Shown here one piece after another: positions 1 through 9,365 of a stretch of DNA of 64,000 bases. Origin of the DNA: Miltoncostaea sp963771025 (GTDB taxonomy: Bacteria; Actinomycetota; Thermoleophilia; Miltoncostaeales; Miltoncostaeaceae); assembly GCA_963771025.1 (NCBI GenBank), contig CAVYRL010000001.1, forward strand, positions 372,001 to 436,000, given 5' to 3'. The stretch's first letter is position 1. Each line of letters starts with the position of its first letter. The notes under the pieces were generated by a model that had not been told where the DNA came from, ran no database searches, and saw only the letters and a list, made by a program, of their open reading frames with translations. Both the position numbers and the translations under genes were made by a program.

Positions 1-2756
1 CGACCGCCTCCTACGCCGACAGCGACTACCTCGTGGATCTGGTCGTCGCCGAGCCGACGGCCACTCCGCCGCCGCCGGTGCCGACGGTCGGCACGACCAC
101 TCCCGCCGACAACGCGACCGGCGTGGCGCCCGACGTGTCGCCCACGGCCACCTTCTCCGCGGCCATGGATCCCGCGACCCTCACCGGCGCCTCGGTCACC
201 CTGCGCCCGAACGGCGGATCGCCGGTGGCCGCGACCGTCTCCTACGACGGGTCCACCCGGCGCGTGATCATCAACCCGACCAACGACCTGACACCCGCCC
301 AGGCCTACACGGCCCAGATCTCCACTGCCGCCACCTCCAGCAGGGGCGCGGCGCTGGCCTCGACCGTCAGCTGGAGCTTCACGACGGCCGATGCACCCAC
401 GGTGACCGCAACCACCCCCGCCGACAACGCGACCGGTGTCGCCGTCGCCGTCTCGCCCACCGCGACCTTCTCCCGGGCGATGAACGTGGCGTCCCTGACC
501 TCCGGCGCGGCCACGGTGCGCCCGCAGGGAGGATCGCCGGTCGCCGCCGGCATCACCTACGACTCCGCCAACAACCGCGTGATCATCAACCCGACCTCGG
601 ATCTGGCCACCGGCACCACGTACACGGCCCAGATCTCCACTGCCGCCTCGGCGGCCGACGGCGCGGCCCTGGCCGCACCGGTGAGCTGGAGCTTCACCAC
701 CCTCCCGGCGCCCACGGTCACGGCGAACACCCCGGCGGACGGCGCCACCGGCGTCCCGCTCGCCGTCTCGCCGACGGCGACGTTCTCACGGGCCATGACC
801 GTCGGCTCTCTGACCGCGGCCTCGGCCACGGTCACCCCCCAGGGCGGGTCGGCGGTCCCCGCCACCGTCACCTACGACGCGACCAACCGCCGCGTCACCA
901 TCGACCCCACGGCGGATCTGGCCGCGGGCACCGACTACACGGTCCGGATCTCCACCGCGGCCACGGCGACCGACGGCGCACCCCTCGCATCGGCGTTCAC
1001 CTGGAGCTTCACCACGATCACCGCTCCGACGGTGACGGCGACCACCCCGGCCGACAACGCCACGGGCGTCGCGTTCACCACCTCGCCCACGGCGACCTTC
1101 TCGCGGGCGATGGACGCGGCGACGATCACCACCGCCACGGCCACGGTGCGCCCCCAGGGTGGCTCCGCGATGGCCGCGGCGGTCACATACGACGCCGCCA
1201 ACAACCGCGTGACGATCAACCCGACGGCCAACTTCACCCCGGGCGTCGTCTACGTCGCGCAGATCTCGACCGGGGCCGCCTCGGCCGACGGGGTCAACCT
1301 GACCTCCGCGGCCACGTGGACCTTCACCGCGCAGCCCGCGCCGACCGTCACCGCGACCACACCGGCCGCCGGCGCGACCGGTGTGGCGGCCAACGTCTCG
1401 CCCACGGCCACCTTCTCGCGGGCGATGAACGCCGCGACGCTCACGACGAGCACCGCGACCGTGCGGCCCCAGGCCGGCGGCTCGGCGGTCTCGGCCGTCG
1501 TCAGCTACGACGCGGCCAACAACCGCGTCACGATCAACCCCAACTCCAACCTCAACCTCGGCACGGCCTACACGGCCACCATCTCGACCGGCGCCACGGC
1601 GGCGGACGGGATTCCGCTGGGCTCGGCGTTCACCTGGAACTTCACGACCATCGCCGCGCCGACGGTGACCGAGACGGCGCCGGCCTCGAACGCCACCGGC
1701 GTCGCCGCCAACGGCGTGATCACGGCCACCTTCTCGCGGGCCATGAACCCGGCCACCCTGACAACGACCTCGGTCTCGGTGCGCCGCCAGGGCACCAGCA
1801 CCGCCCTCGCGGCCGCCGTCAGCTACGACGCCGCCAACAACCGCGTCACGCTCGATCCGACGGCCACGTTCCTCGCGAGCACCGTCTACACCGTCCAGAT
1901 CACGACGACGGCCACCTCGGCCGACGGCATCGCGCTCGCCTCCACGGTGAGCTGGAGCTTCACGACCATCGCAGCGCCGACGGTCACCGCCGTCACCCCG
2001 GCCGCCAACACGGCCGGCGTCGCCCTGGACGTGTCGCCCACCGCGACCTTCTCGCGGGCGATGACGCCGGGGAGCCTCACCACGACCTCGGCCAACGTCC
2101 GGGTCAAGGGCGCCGGCAGCGCGCTCACGGCCGCCGTCACCTACGACGCGCCCACCAACACGGTGACCATCGACCCGACGGCCAACCTGCTCCCCGGCAC
2201 GGCCTACACGGCACAGATCACCACGGCGGCCACCGCGGCCGATGGCCTCGCGCTGGCCTCCACGCTGAGCTGGAACTTCAGCACCCCGGCGCAGCTCTTC
2301 GCCGACACGCTCCTGCCGACCACCCCGGCCACCGCGACCACGACCATCAAGGAGACCGGCGTGCGGCTGTCGGTGACCGCGGCGTCCCAGGTGCGCGCGA
2401 TCCGCTTCTACAAGAGCCCGGGCGAGACCGGCACGCACACCGGCCGCATCTGGAACAACTTCGGTCAGCAGGTCGGCTCGATCACCTTCACCAACGAGAC
2501 CGCCTCCGGCTGGCAGACCGCGCAGCTCGCGTCGCCCGTGTCGCTGACCAGCGGCCGAACCTACACGATCTCGGTCAACCGGAACAACTTCTACCCGAGC
2601 ACGGCCAACGGCCTGAACTCCCAGGTGATCGCCGGGCCCGTCCGCACGGTGGTCGGCACCAACGGCGTCTACGCGACGACCGCCGGCACCCGGCCGACGA
2701 CCGCGAACGGCAACAACAACTACTTCGTCGATCTGATCGTCGCGCCCACGCCGTGA
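1..2756 (+). CDS. Multi-domain Ig-like repeat / DUF4082 surface protein (5' end outside window)
   Basis: This is the C-terminal part of a large exported or surface protein. The frame is already open at base 3, and the first visible residues (DYLVDLVVAEP) match the end of a DUF4082-type domain, the same ending as the protein's own C-terminus (YFVDLIVAPTP). The GTG at 33 is therefore probably not the true start. Then come seven tandem bacterial Ig-like (Big_5-type) domains of about 105 residues, recognisable by recurring SPTATFSRAM and SWSFTT motifs, and a C-terminal DUF4082 domain over roughly the last 155 residues. No enzyme motif or cell-wall anchor is visible. Such proteins are usually adhesive or matrix components; that role is inference. 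Its stop overlaps the GTG of the flippase gene, which ties it to the polysaccharide locus. Confidence 0.85.
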   Translation, partial: TASYADSDYLVDLVVAEPTATPPPPVPTVGTTTPADNATGVAPDVSPTATFSAAMDPATLTGASVTLRPNGGSPVAATVSYDGSTRRVIINPTNDLTPAQAYTAQISTAATSSRGAALASTVSWSFTTADAPTVTATTPADNATGVAVAVSPTATFSRAMNVASLTSGAATVRPQGGSPVAAGITYDSANNRVIINPTSDLATGTTYTAQISTAASAADGAALAAPVSWSFTTLPAPTVTANTPADGATGVPLAVSPTATFSRAMTVGSLTAASATVTPQGGSAVPATVTYDATNRRVTIDPTADLAAGTDYTVRISTAATATDGAPLASAFTWSFTTITAPTVTATTPADNATGVAFTTSPTATFSRAMDAATITTATATVRPQGGSAMAAAVTYDAANNRVTINPTANFTPGVVYVAQISTGAASADGVNLTSAATWTFTAQPAPTVTATTPAAGATGVAANVSPTATFSRAMNAATLTTSTATVRPQAGGSAVSAVVSYDAANNRVTINPNSNLNLGTAYTATISTGATAADGIPLGSAFTWNFTTIAAPTVTETAPASNATGVAANGVITATFSRAMNPATLTTTSVSVRRQGTSTALAAAVSYDAANNRVTLDPTATFLASTVYTVQITTTATSADGIALASTVSWSFTTIAAPTVTAVTPAANTAGVALDVSPTATFSRAMTPGSLTTTSANVRVKGAGSALTAAVTYDAPTNTVTIDPTANLLPGTAYTAQITTAATAADGLALASTLSWNFSTPAQLFADTLLPTTPATATTTIKETGVRLSVTAASQVRAIRFYKSPGETGTHTGRIWNNFGQQVGSITFTNETASGWQTAQLASPVSLTSGRTYTISVNRNNFYPSTANGLNSQVIAGPVRTVVGTNGVYATTAGTRPTTANGNNNYFVDLIVAPTP
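81..2291 (+). repeat. Seven tandem Ig-like domain repeats (about 315 bp each)
   Basis: Seven in-frame copies of a 104-106-codon unit run head to tail inside the surface-protein gene. Each begins with a Pro-Thr-Val motif and ends with a (S/T)W(S/N)F(T/S)T motif. Internal blocks such as the ATFSRAM stretch and YDAANNRVTINPT are close to identical between copies 2 and 6. The first and last copies are the most divergent, as in arrays that grow by internal duplication. Confidence 0.85.
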
Positions 2757-4108
2757 CGTCCGGACCCGCCATCGCACCCTCGGCCCCCGTGACGCCCGTG
2801 AATCCGGGCAGATCGGGGGACCGGGGGGCGCTTTCGGGCGCCTGGCTGCTCTCTGGCGCGACGCTCGCGTCGGGCGTGCTGGCATACGCCTTCCACATCC
2901 TGGCCGCCCGCACGCTCAGCGCCGACGGATACGGCCGCATCGCCGTCCTCTGGGGCGCGATGTTCCTGGTGGCGATCGTGCTCTTCCGCCCGATCGAGCA
3001 GACCGCGTCGCGCACGATCGCCGACCGGCTCGCCCGCGGCTGGGAGACGCGCAGTGTGGTGGTCTCGGCAACCATCGTCGCCCTCGCGGCCCTCGCGATC
3101 GGGACCGTCCTCATGCTCGCGCTGTGGGAGCCCATCACCTCGGGCCTCTTCGACGGCGACGGCACCCTCACGCTGATGCTCGTCGCGGGGGTCGTCACCT
3201 ACGGGCTCTCGTATGTCGTGCGGGGCCTGCTCGGCGGCGTCCGCTGGTTCGCCGGGTACGGTCTCAACCTCGTCTTCGACGGCGCCGCCCGCCTCTTCGT
3301 GGCGCTCCCCCTGATCGTCGTGGCCAGCACCGGTCTCGCCGCTGCCGCGATGGTCGCCGCCGGCCTCGCCGGCGCGGCGATCCCGCTCTGGGTGGGCCGG
3401 CGCCGACTGCGCGTCCTGCGCGACCGCGGGCCCGGCGAGCGCTTCCGACCCGCCTCGACGCTGGCATTCGCCGCGCCGGCCGCGGTGATCGCGGGCGCCG
3501 ACCAGATCGTGGTCAACAGCAGCCCGGTCCTGGTGGTCCTCGCGGGCGGGACGGCCGCCACCGCCGGCGTGGTGTTCGCCGCGACCATGCTCGTCCGCAT
3601 CCCGGTCTACGTCTTCCAGGGCGTGGCGGCCTCGATCCTCCCCAACCTCACCCGCCTCCACGCCACCGACGACACGTCGGCCTTCCGCTCGGCCGTCTGG
3701 CGCACGGTGGCCATCCTCATCGGGCTGGCGGGGATCCTCGCCGTCGGCGCGATGGCCATCGGCCCTCACGCGCTGCGGATCGTCTATGGCCCCGAGTTCG
3801 ACGCCGGCCGCGCGGAGCTCGGTCTGCTCGGCGTGGGCGTCGGCCTGTACCTTGCCGCATCGACCGTCTCGCAGGCTCTGCTCGCGCAGGATCGCGGTCC
3901 TGCGGCGGCGATGGCCTGGGCCACCGCGGCGGTCCTCTTCGTCGGCGCCTTCTTCGTGCTTCCGGGGTCGGAGCTCATGCGCATCGCCGTCGCCTTCGCG
4001 GTGTCGATGGCCGTCGGCGCGGCCATCGTGGCCGCCTTCCTGCTCCGCCGCGACACCGCCCTCCCGCGCGGCCTGGCCGTGGCCCCCCATCCGCTACCCG
4101 AACGATGA
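2753..4108 (+). CDS. Wzx-like polysaccharide flippase (MOP/MATE superfamily)
   Basis: A 451-residue polytopic membrane protein with about 12-14 hydrophobic segments. It looks like a lipid-linked oligosaccharide flippase of the polysaccharide-export branch of the MOP superfamily. Typical traits are the first helix pair with ILAARTLSADGYGRIAVLW, a conserved region around RPIEQTASR, and a second half opening near FAAPAAVIAGADQIVVN. The chosen GTG start overlaps the upstream stop (GTGA), suggesting translational coupling to the Ig-repeat protein. In-frame GTG codons at 2789 and 2798 are alternatives, since no strong ribosome-binding site is visible. Family membership is well supported; the substrate is unknown. 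A second flippase lies at 10479. Confidence 0.8.
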   Translation: MTSGPAIAPSAPVTPVNPGRSGDRGALSGAWLLSGATLASGVLAYAFHILAARTLSADGYGRIAVLWGAMFLVAIVLFRPIEQTASRTIADRLARGWETRSVVVSATIVALAALAIGTVLMLALWEPITSGLFDGDGTLTLMLVAGVVTYGLSYVVRGLLGGVRWFAGYGLNLVFDGAARLFVALPLIVVASTGLAAAAMVAAGLAGAAIPLWVGRRRLRVLRDRGPGERFRPASTLAFAAPAAVIAGADQIVVNSSPVLVVLAGGTAATAGVVFAATMLVRIPVYVFQGVAASILPNLTRLHATDDTSAFRSAVWRTVAILIGLAGILAVGAMAIGPHALRIVYGPEFDAGRAELGLLGVGVGLYLAASTVSQALLAQDRGPAAAMAWATAAVLFVGAFFVLPGSELMRIAVAFAVSMAVGAAIVAAFLLRRDTALPRGLAVAPHPLPER

Positions 4109-4270
4109 GGTCGCGCCGCCCCAACCAGTCCGGATGGCGACCGGCCCACCCCCAGAGTGGCGCTACCGCCCCCCTGACAACCTCGAAATCATCGGCAGCA
4201 CGGAAATCCGCGTGACCGTGGGCCTTCACTCACGGATCCACTAGACAGTCGGGAAAGGCACACCGGAGCC

Positions 4271-5056
4271 ATGGATCTCACTCTCTTCTTCAGGGTCATC
4301 TGGAGGTACCGCATCCTCGTCATGACGGGGCTCCTGCTCGCCGTTCTCGCCGCCTTCTTCGCGATGGTGCGGATCAGCCCCGGCGGCTCGGAGCCGCTCT
4401 CGCTGCGCGGCGACAAGGAGTACGCCAGCTACACAACCCTGTTCGTGACCCAGGCCGGCTTCCCGTGGGGGCGCCTCGGCCAGGGCGACAACTCCGCCGT
4501 GAACAACGCGGGCCGCCTGGCGAGCCTTGCGACCCTCTACTCGAAGCTCGCCGACAGCGACCCGGTGGACGAGCTCAACAAGGCCGCGCTTCCCAGTACC
4601 GGATGGAAGATCGAGTCCGCCCCCGTCCTCGACGGGGCCGGGCTGAGCTCGCCGCTTCCGCTGGTGAGGATCGCCGCGCTGGCGAACTCCGCCGGGCTGG
4701 CCACGAAGGCCGCCGGCACCGCCGCCGCGTCGCTTCAGTCCTTCGTCGCCACGCGCCAGCGCGCCAACGGCATCTCTGGCCGTGACCGGGTGGTCCTGCA
4801 GCTCATCAAGGGCCCCGAGAAGCCCACCCTCGTCCACGGGCGCTCGTTCACCCCCCCGATCATCGCCTTCCTGCTCATCAGCATCATCACCGTGGCGCTG
4901 CCGTTCATCATCGACAACCTGCGCCGGTCCATCGCCGGGGCCCGCGCCGCGGACGCGGCCGAGCACGATGCGCAGCACGGCGCGTCCGGTTCCCAGGTCT
5001 CATTCGATGCCGCGGACATCGAGGAGCGCCGCCGCATCGCCCGCATGTCGCAGTAG
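4271..5056 (+). CDS. Wzz/YveK-like chain-length determinant protein, no kinase domain
   Basis: 261 residues with one transmembrane helix near residues 15-33 and a second near 195-216, flanking an extracytoplasmic segment, then a charged cytoplasmic tail of about 40 residues. This two-helix layout, with a Pro-rich stretch just before the second helix (SFTPPIIAFLL), fits polysaccharide co-polymerases that control chain length in Wzx/Wzy systems. There is no Walker-type BY-kinase domain, so any partner kinase lies elsewhere. ATG start with GGAG just upstream (accggagccATG). It follows the flippase in the same direction after 160 bp and faces the convergent glycosyltransferase gene. The family call rests on topology and context more than on strong motifs. 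Confidence 0.65.
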   Translation: MDLTLFFRVIWRYRILVMTGLLLAVLAAFFAMVRISPGGSEPLSLRGDKEYASYTTLFVTQAGFPWGRLGQGDNSAVNNAGRLASLATLYSKLADSDPVDELNKAALPSTGWKIESAPVLDGAGLSSPLPLVRIAALANSAGLATKAAGTAAASLQSFVATRQRANGISGRDRVVLQLIKGPEKPTLVHGRSFTPPIIAFLLISIITVALPFIIDNLRRSIAGARAADAAEHDAQHGASGSQVSFDAADIEERRRIARMSQ

Positions 5057-5065
5057 TCGGGCGTC

Positions 5066-5108
5066 AGTCCCACACGGGCGGGGCCGTCGCGGCCCCGCCC
5101 GCGGGACT
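5066..5108. terminator. Bidirectional intrinsic terminator between convergent genes
   Basis: A perfect 10-bp GC stem (5076-5085 with 5091-5100) and a 5-base loop is flanked by a second complementary pair, agtccc at 5066-5071 and gggact at 5103-5108. It sits in the short gap between two convergent genes, where a bidirectional terminator is expected. There is no long T-run, which is common in high-GC genomes. Confidence 0.6.
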
Positions 5109-5121
5109 CAGGGGCCGGGCC

Positions 5122-6045
5122 TCACGGAGGTCCTCCGCGGGATCGCGGCCCCGCGATGACCCGGGAGAGCGCGCGACGGTGGCCGCGGCGCGCCTCGGGG
5201 CCGCCGCGTCCCACGGCCGCATGGGTGAGCTCGCCGAGTCCGATGCCGATCCTCTCGAGGACGCGCAGCCGGCCGCGGTGGGTGGACGCATAGATCATCC
5301 TGCTCTCGGCCAACACGGCGTAGAGCCCCGCGCGCGGCGCCGAGGCCCCTCCCTCGTGCCGGCAGACCGCCGCGGGCTCGAAGCCCACCGCATAGCCGAG
5401 GTCGCGGACCCGGCGACAGAGGTTGACGTCCTCCGAGTAGAGGAAGTAGCGCTCGTCGAGGCCGCCCACGGTCTCGAGGGCGGCACGGCGGATCATCAGG
5501 CAGGCCCCCGAGACCCAATCGGGGCGCCCCGCGCGGGCGTACGACTCCGGGCGGCGGATGAGCTGATCCGACCATTCCGCGCCCGGCGCCGCGCGGTGGA
5601 GGAAGAGCGCCTGCGCGTAGGTGGACGAGAGGCGCGGGAAATGGCGCTGCGAGTAGTCGAGGGATCCGTCCGCGTCGCGGATGAGGGGTCCCACGATCCC
5701 GAGCGCCGGGTCGTCGTCGAGCGCCTGCACCAGCCGTCGCACGGACACCGGCTCGATTCGCGCGTCGGGGTTCAGGAAGAGGACCGCGGGCGCGGTCCCC
5801 GCGCGCCAGCCGATGTTGCATCCGAAGGAGAAGCCGCCGTTGGCTCCGCTCTGGATGGCGGTCACGTCGAGGCCGGCCACGGTCTCGAGCCCGCCCTCGG
5901 GAGAGGCGTTGTTGACCACGATCACACGGATGTCGTCGATACCCGCGAGCGGGGCGACGCAGTCGTGCAGCTGCGCGCCGCTGTTGTAGGCGACGACCAC
6001 GACGTTGACCGCGGGCGTCGTGTCGGTCGGGCTCGGCTCGGGCAC
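5122..6045 (-). CDS. GT2 glycosyltransferase, rhamnosyltransferase (WbbL)-like
   Basis: 307 residues with the GT-A fold signature of family 2: VNVVVVAYNSG at the N-terminus, VVNNAS near residue 45, the metal-binding LFLNPDA at about 90-95, WVSGACLMIRR at about 177-187 and the acceptor/base region YSEDVNLCRRV at about 203-212. The NPDA and ED-LC pattern is typical of the rhamnosyltransferase-like branch that adds sugars to polyprenyl-linked intermediates at the cytoplasmic membrane face. Start is GTG. It is convergent with the Wzz-like gene and divergent from the beta-helix gene. It lies within the exopolysaccharide locus, supporting a role in repeat-unit assembly; sugar specificity cannot be read from sequence. 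Confidence 0.85.
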   Translation of the reverse strand: MPEPSPTDTTPAVNVVVVAYNSGAQLHDCVAPLAGIDDIRVIVVNNASPEGGLETVAGLDVTAIQSGANGGFSFGCNIGWRAGTAPAVLFLNPDARIEPVSVRRLVQALDDDPALGIVGPLIRDADGSLDYSQRHFPRLSSTYAQALFLHRAAPGAEWSDQLIRRPESYARAGRPDWVSGACLMIRRAALETVGGLDERYFLYSEDVNLCRRVRDLGYAVGFEPAAVCRHEGGASAPRAGLYAVLAESRMIYASTHRGRLRVLERIGIGLGELTHAAVGRGGPEARRGHRRALSRVIAGPRSRGGPP

Positions 6046-6162
6046 GGCGCAGAGGCTACCGGCCCGCGTGCACAGGGTCGGTCCTCACGCAAACCCTCGG
6101 CGCTGCCGATCTGAGGGGGAGTGCCCCCAGCGGTCCCGCGCGGGGGAGGAGAGGAGTCGACT

Positions 6163-7863
6163 GTGGAGCGGATTCCGCGACCTGTGCGACGGGCCCTGGG
6201 CGTCTCGCTCGCGGTGGCCTCGGCGGCGGCCCTCGTGGGCGCGATGTCGGTCGACCCCGGCGCGGCGCGCACCTCGGCGCGGGCGAGCGCGTCGAGTCGG
6301 GTTGGCGTCGCGATCGTCACGCCGGCCAACGGCGCCCGCGTCAGCGGCGCCGTGCGCGTCGCCGCCTCGGCCTCGGCGAAGTCCGGAGTCGCCCGCGTCG
6401 AGTTCCGGGTCGACGGGGCCCTGCGGTGGACGTCGCGGTCGGCGCCGTACGTTCTCAACGGTGACGACGGCACCTGGAAGACGGCCGCGCTCGCGAACGG
6501 TCGCCACACCCTCGCGGCCACCGCCTACGACCGGCGGGGACACAGCGTGCGCGACATCAACACGGTCACCATCGCCAACCCGGCGCCCCCCGCCCTGGCG
6601 CCTGATCCGCCCGAGGGCTCGGTCCCCGCACCCGCTCCGCCGCCCGCGGCGGAGCCCGTCCCCGAGCCCGCGCCCCCCGCACCGGCTCCCATGCCCGCCG
6701 ACCCCCTTCCGGCTCCGCCCCCCGCATCGCCTCCCGCGCCGGAGCCGCCGGCCTCACCGCCCCCCGTCACCCCGTCGGTCTTCCTGTCGCCCTCGGGCGA
6801 CGACGGGGCCAGCTGCTCGGCCGCGGCTCCGTGCCGCTCCCTCGATCGCGGCTACCACGTCGCCGCGCCCGGCGCCCTGGTGCAGTTGGCGGCCGGAAGC
6901 TATCCGGGCGGCGCCATCACCCGGGACGCCTCCAAGGCGGACGCCACCACCCGCGTCGTGCTCGCCCCGGCGCCGGGCGCGAGCGTCACGGTGCCGGATG
7001 AGCTCATGATCGGCGCCCGGCACCTGGAGCTGCGCGACATGGCGCTGACAGGTGGCTGGCAGACCGACGCCAACGCGATCGACGTCGTCATGCGCAACAT
7101 CGACGCCCGGCACCTGTTCATCAACTCCTCCCAGCAGGTGTCGGTCATCGGGGGACGGGTCGGCCCCACCGGTCCGGTCAACTACCACCCCCAGATCGAC
7201 GCCTCGACCGCGACGCCGCCGCGCGACATCCTGATCGACGGGGTCACCTTCCACGACTGGCGGGTGGCCGTGCCCGGCCAGCACACGGAGTGCCTCCAGA
7301 TCGGCGGCGGGGATCGGATCACGGTCCGCAACAGCCGCTTCATCAACTGCGAGGCCACCGGCAACCTGCACATCACCCACTACGGCGACCCGTCCCCGCG
7401 CACCCGCAACGTGACCATCGAGAACAACTTCTTCTCGACGACCGTCAACGGGTACTACGCGATCCAGGCCTACGCGGTGCAGAACCTGCTGATCCGCGAC
7501 AACTCGGCCACCCAGGGCTTCCTGGTGATGCCCTTCCCGGGGGACACGATCGCCACCAACAACGTGCGCGTGGTCGCGAACCTGGCACCCGCCGCCGCGT
7601 GGGAGTGCGTCGCGGGGGTCCAGTACCGCAGCAACGTCTTCTACTGGGGCACCCCCGGCCAGCAGGCCGCAAAGTGCGACGCCTCCGACACCGCCCTCAG
7701 CGGGACGTCCAACCCGGGCTTCGTCAACCCCGGATCGCTCGACCTGCACCTGACCGCCTCCTCGCCGGCGATCGGACGCGGCGCCGCCACCGAGGCCACC
7801 GTCACCGACATCGACGGCCAGGCGCGCGGTGCGTCGCCCGACGCGGGAGCCGACCAGCGCTAG
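6163..7863 (+). CDS. Secreted protein: Ig-like domain, Pro-rich linker, right-handed parallel beta-helix
   Basis: The start is set at GTG 6163 because a strong ribosome-binding site (ggggaggagaggag) precedes it; the in-frame GTG at 6121 lacks one. The 566-residue product has a signal-peptide-like N-terminus, then an Ig-like domain (PANGARVSGAVRVAASA to about residue 140). A Pro/Ala-rich linker of about 65 residues follows, then a C-terminal right-handed beta-helix. The helix region opens with a FLSPSGDDGASCSAAAPC block and shows repeated short turns such as ITVRNSRFINC, VTIENNFFSTT and LLIRDNSA. Similar beta-helix proteins bind or cleave polysaccharides (pectate-lyase-like or Wza-associated epimerase/lyase). 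No catalytic set is identifiable, so enzyme activity is unproven. It is embedded in the polysaccharide locus. Confidence 0.75.
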   Translation: MERIPRPVRRALGVSLAVASAAALVGAMSVDPGAARTSARASASSRVGVAIVTPANGARVSGAVRVAASASAKSGVARVEFRVDGALRWTSRSAPYVLNGDDGTWKTAALANGRHTLAATAYDRRGHSVRDINTVTIANPAPPALAPDPPEGSVPAPAPPPAAEPVPEPAPPAPAPMPADPLPAPPPASPPAPEPPASPPPVTPSVFLSPSGDDGASCSAAAPCRSLDRGYHVAAPGALVQLAAGSYPGGAITRDASKADATTRVVLAPAPGASVTVPDELMIGARHLELRDMALTGGWQTDANAIDVVMRNIDARHLFINSSQQVSVIGGRVGPTGPVNYHPQIDASTATPPRDILIDGVTFHDWRVAVPGQHTECLQIGGGDRITVRNSRFINCEATGNLHITHYGDPSPRTRNVTIENNFFSTTVNGYYAIQAYAVQNLLIRDNSATQGFLVMPFPGDTIATNNVRVVANLAPAAAWECVAGVQYRSNVFYWGTPGQQAAKCDASDTALSGTSNPGFVNPGSLDLHLTASSPAIGRGAATEATVTDIDGQARGASPDAGADQR

Positions 7864-7867
7864 GCCG

Positions 7868-9256
7868 TCAGCCGGGCGGTGCCGCCTCCACGGGGTCGTC
7901 GGTGATGCGCAGCAGCACCGACGAGAGCGCCACCAGGATGAACATGATGTAGGTCACCTGGATGAACGAGAACGCGTCGTAGGTGAAGAGCCCCACGGCG
8001 AACGCGGTGATCGAGGCGGCCAGGCCGGTCATCAGGAGCCCGAGGTCTCCTCCGGGATCGGAGCGCGCGCGGGCGCCCAGGCGCCGCACGGTCCGGGCGA
8101 ACAGCCAGATCCACGCGAAGACCCCGACGATCCCGGTCTCGAGCAGGGTCCCGAGCCATTGGTTGTCGAGGATGTTCGCCTTCGCCTGATTGTTGTCGGT
8201 GATCCGGGTTCCGTAGCCCTCACCGAGGACGGGCTGCCCCGCGGCCTGGTCGAGGGCCGGCCCCAGGTCGGCGACGCGACCGCTGCCGAGCTGGCCCGGG
8301 TCCGACTCCTGCTCGGCGACGAGTCCGCCCTTGGGTACGAAGGCGTCGTGGAGCGAGCCCAGCGCGCCCGGGATCGCGAGGTGCATCATGATCAACAGCG
8401 GGAGGCCGATCGGCAGCGCCCGGCGGGCGTCAGCCGGACGCAGGACCGCGAAGACCACGAGGATCACGAAGAGCATCAGGATGCCCGTCCGCGAGATGGT
8501 GGCGACGGCGGCGACGATCATCAGCCCGCCGGCGACCCACCAGAGCCGCCGGGAGGTCCGCACAGCCAGATAGGCGGCCAGCGGAACCAGCATCACCATC
8601 GCGGCGCTGAGGGCGATGGGGTGCTGCGCAGAAGCGAACACACGCAGGCGCGCTCCGCGACCCGGCACATCGGGCACGTCCTGGAGTCGCAGAAAGGGGA
8701 TGACCCGGCCGAGGTCGTTGAAGACGTTGTAATCGATGCGCGATTCGATGATGGCGAACACGGCCACGATCGCCCCGGAGCCGACCAGCACCTTCAGGAT
8801 GCGGTCGACGTCTGCGCGCGTGTTGATGACGCTGACGATGAGCACCAGAACCAGGAGGAAGCTCAAAAGGAAGGTGAGGGACTTGACGACCTGGGTCTGC
8901 TCGGCGCTGACCCCGGCCGGATTGACGGCGATGGAGCCGATCACCGAGACGACCAGGAGCAGGAGCGGGCCGCGCAGCCCGGTGGGCTTCAGCGTGACGC
9001 GCGGATCGACCAGCAGGGCCGCGACCCAGCCGGTGACGACGACGATCACCAGGAGCCGGTAGGGCTCGAGCTCGAACGGCAGGGCACCCGGCAGCGAGTA
9101 GCGCCTGATCGGGATGAACATGACGACCAGCACCAGGGCCGCGACCATCGCCACCCAGCTGATGCGCACGCGACGGGTGTCGGCACCACCCGCGACGCGG
9201 GGGTCGTAGCCGCTGGGATATGGCAGTGCGTAGGGGTTTGCGGCGCGTGGTGACAT
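7868..9256 (-). CDS. O-antigen polymerase/ligase-like membrane protein (Wzy/WaaL family)
   Basis: About 462 residues with 10-12 hydrophobic segments and one large extracytoplasmic loop between about residues 300 and 360 (QESDPGQLGSGRVADLGPALDQA), the topology of the Wzy_C/O-antigen ligase family. The motif near ISRTGILM in the central helices and a loop containing GEGYGTRI are typical. It would polymerise lipid-linked repeat units or ligate them to a surface acceptor. ATG at 9256 is preferred over an upstream in-frame start at 9334 because the extra 26 residues look like non-coding upstream sequence. It converges with the beta-helix gene after only 4 bp. Polymerase versus ligase cannot be decided from sequence. 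Confidence 0.8.
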   Translation of the reverse strand: MSPRAANPYALPYPSGYDPRVAGGADTRRVRISWVAMVAALVLVVMFIPIRRYSLPGALPFELEPYRLLVIVVVTGWVAALLVDPRVTLKPTGLRGPLLLLVVSVIGSIAVNPAGVSAEQTQVVKSLTFLLSFLLVLVLIVSVINTRADVDRILKVLVGSGAIVAVFAIIESRIDYNVFNDLGRVIPFLRLQDVPDVPGRGARLRVFASAQHPIALSAAMVMLVPLAAYLAVRTSRRLWWVAGGLMIVAAVATISRTGILMLFVILVVFAVLRPADARRALPIGLPLLIMMHLAIPGALGSLHDAFVPKGGLVAEQESDPGQLGSGRVADLGPALDQAAGQPVLGEGYGTRITDNNQAKANILDNQWLGTLLETGIVGVFAWIWLFARTVRRLGARARSDPGGDLGLLMTGLAASITAFAVGLFTYDAFSFIQVTYIMFILVALSSVLLRITDDPVEAAPPG

Positions 9257-9365
9257 CCGGCCCGATGCTAGGAGCCACCCCGGTGCCGCGCCCCCCCAGA
9301 ACGGAGGGTTGGGGCGGTATCCCCCTCGACCCACGGCCAGCCGCCCGGCGCGGCACGGACGTCGT

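Noticed and set aside
81..2291. Regular 315-bp repeats resembling an array
   Set aside because: The repeats are in-frame Ig-like domains with coding constraint, far too long and diverged for CRISPR repeats or satellite DNA.
786..2885. Very long open frame on the minus strand opposite the Ig-repeat gene
   Set aside because: It is Arg/Gly-rich without domain motifs and mirrors codon-position GC bias of the real gene; similar antisense frames exist opposite almost every gene here.
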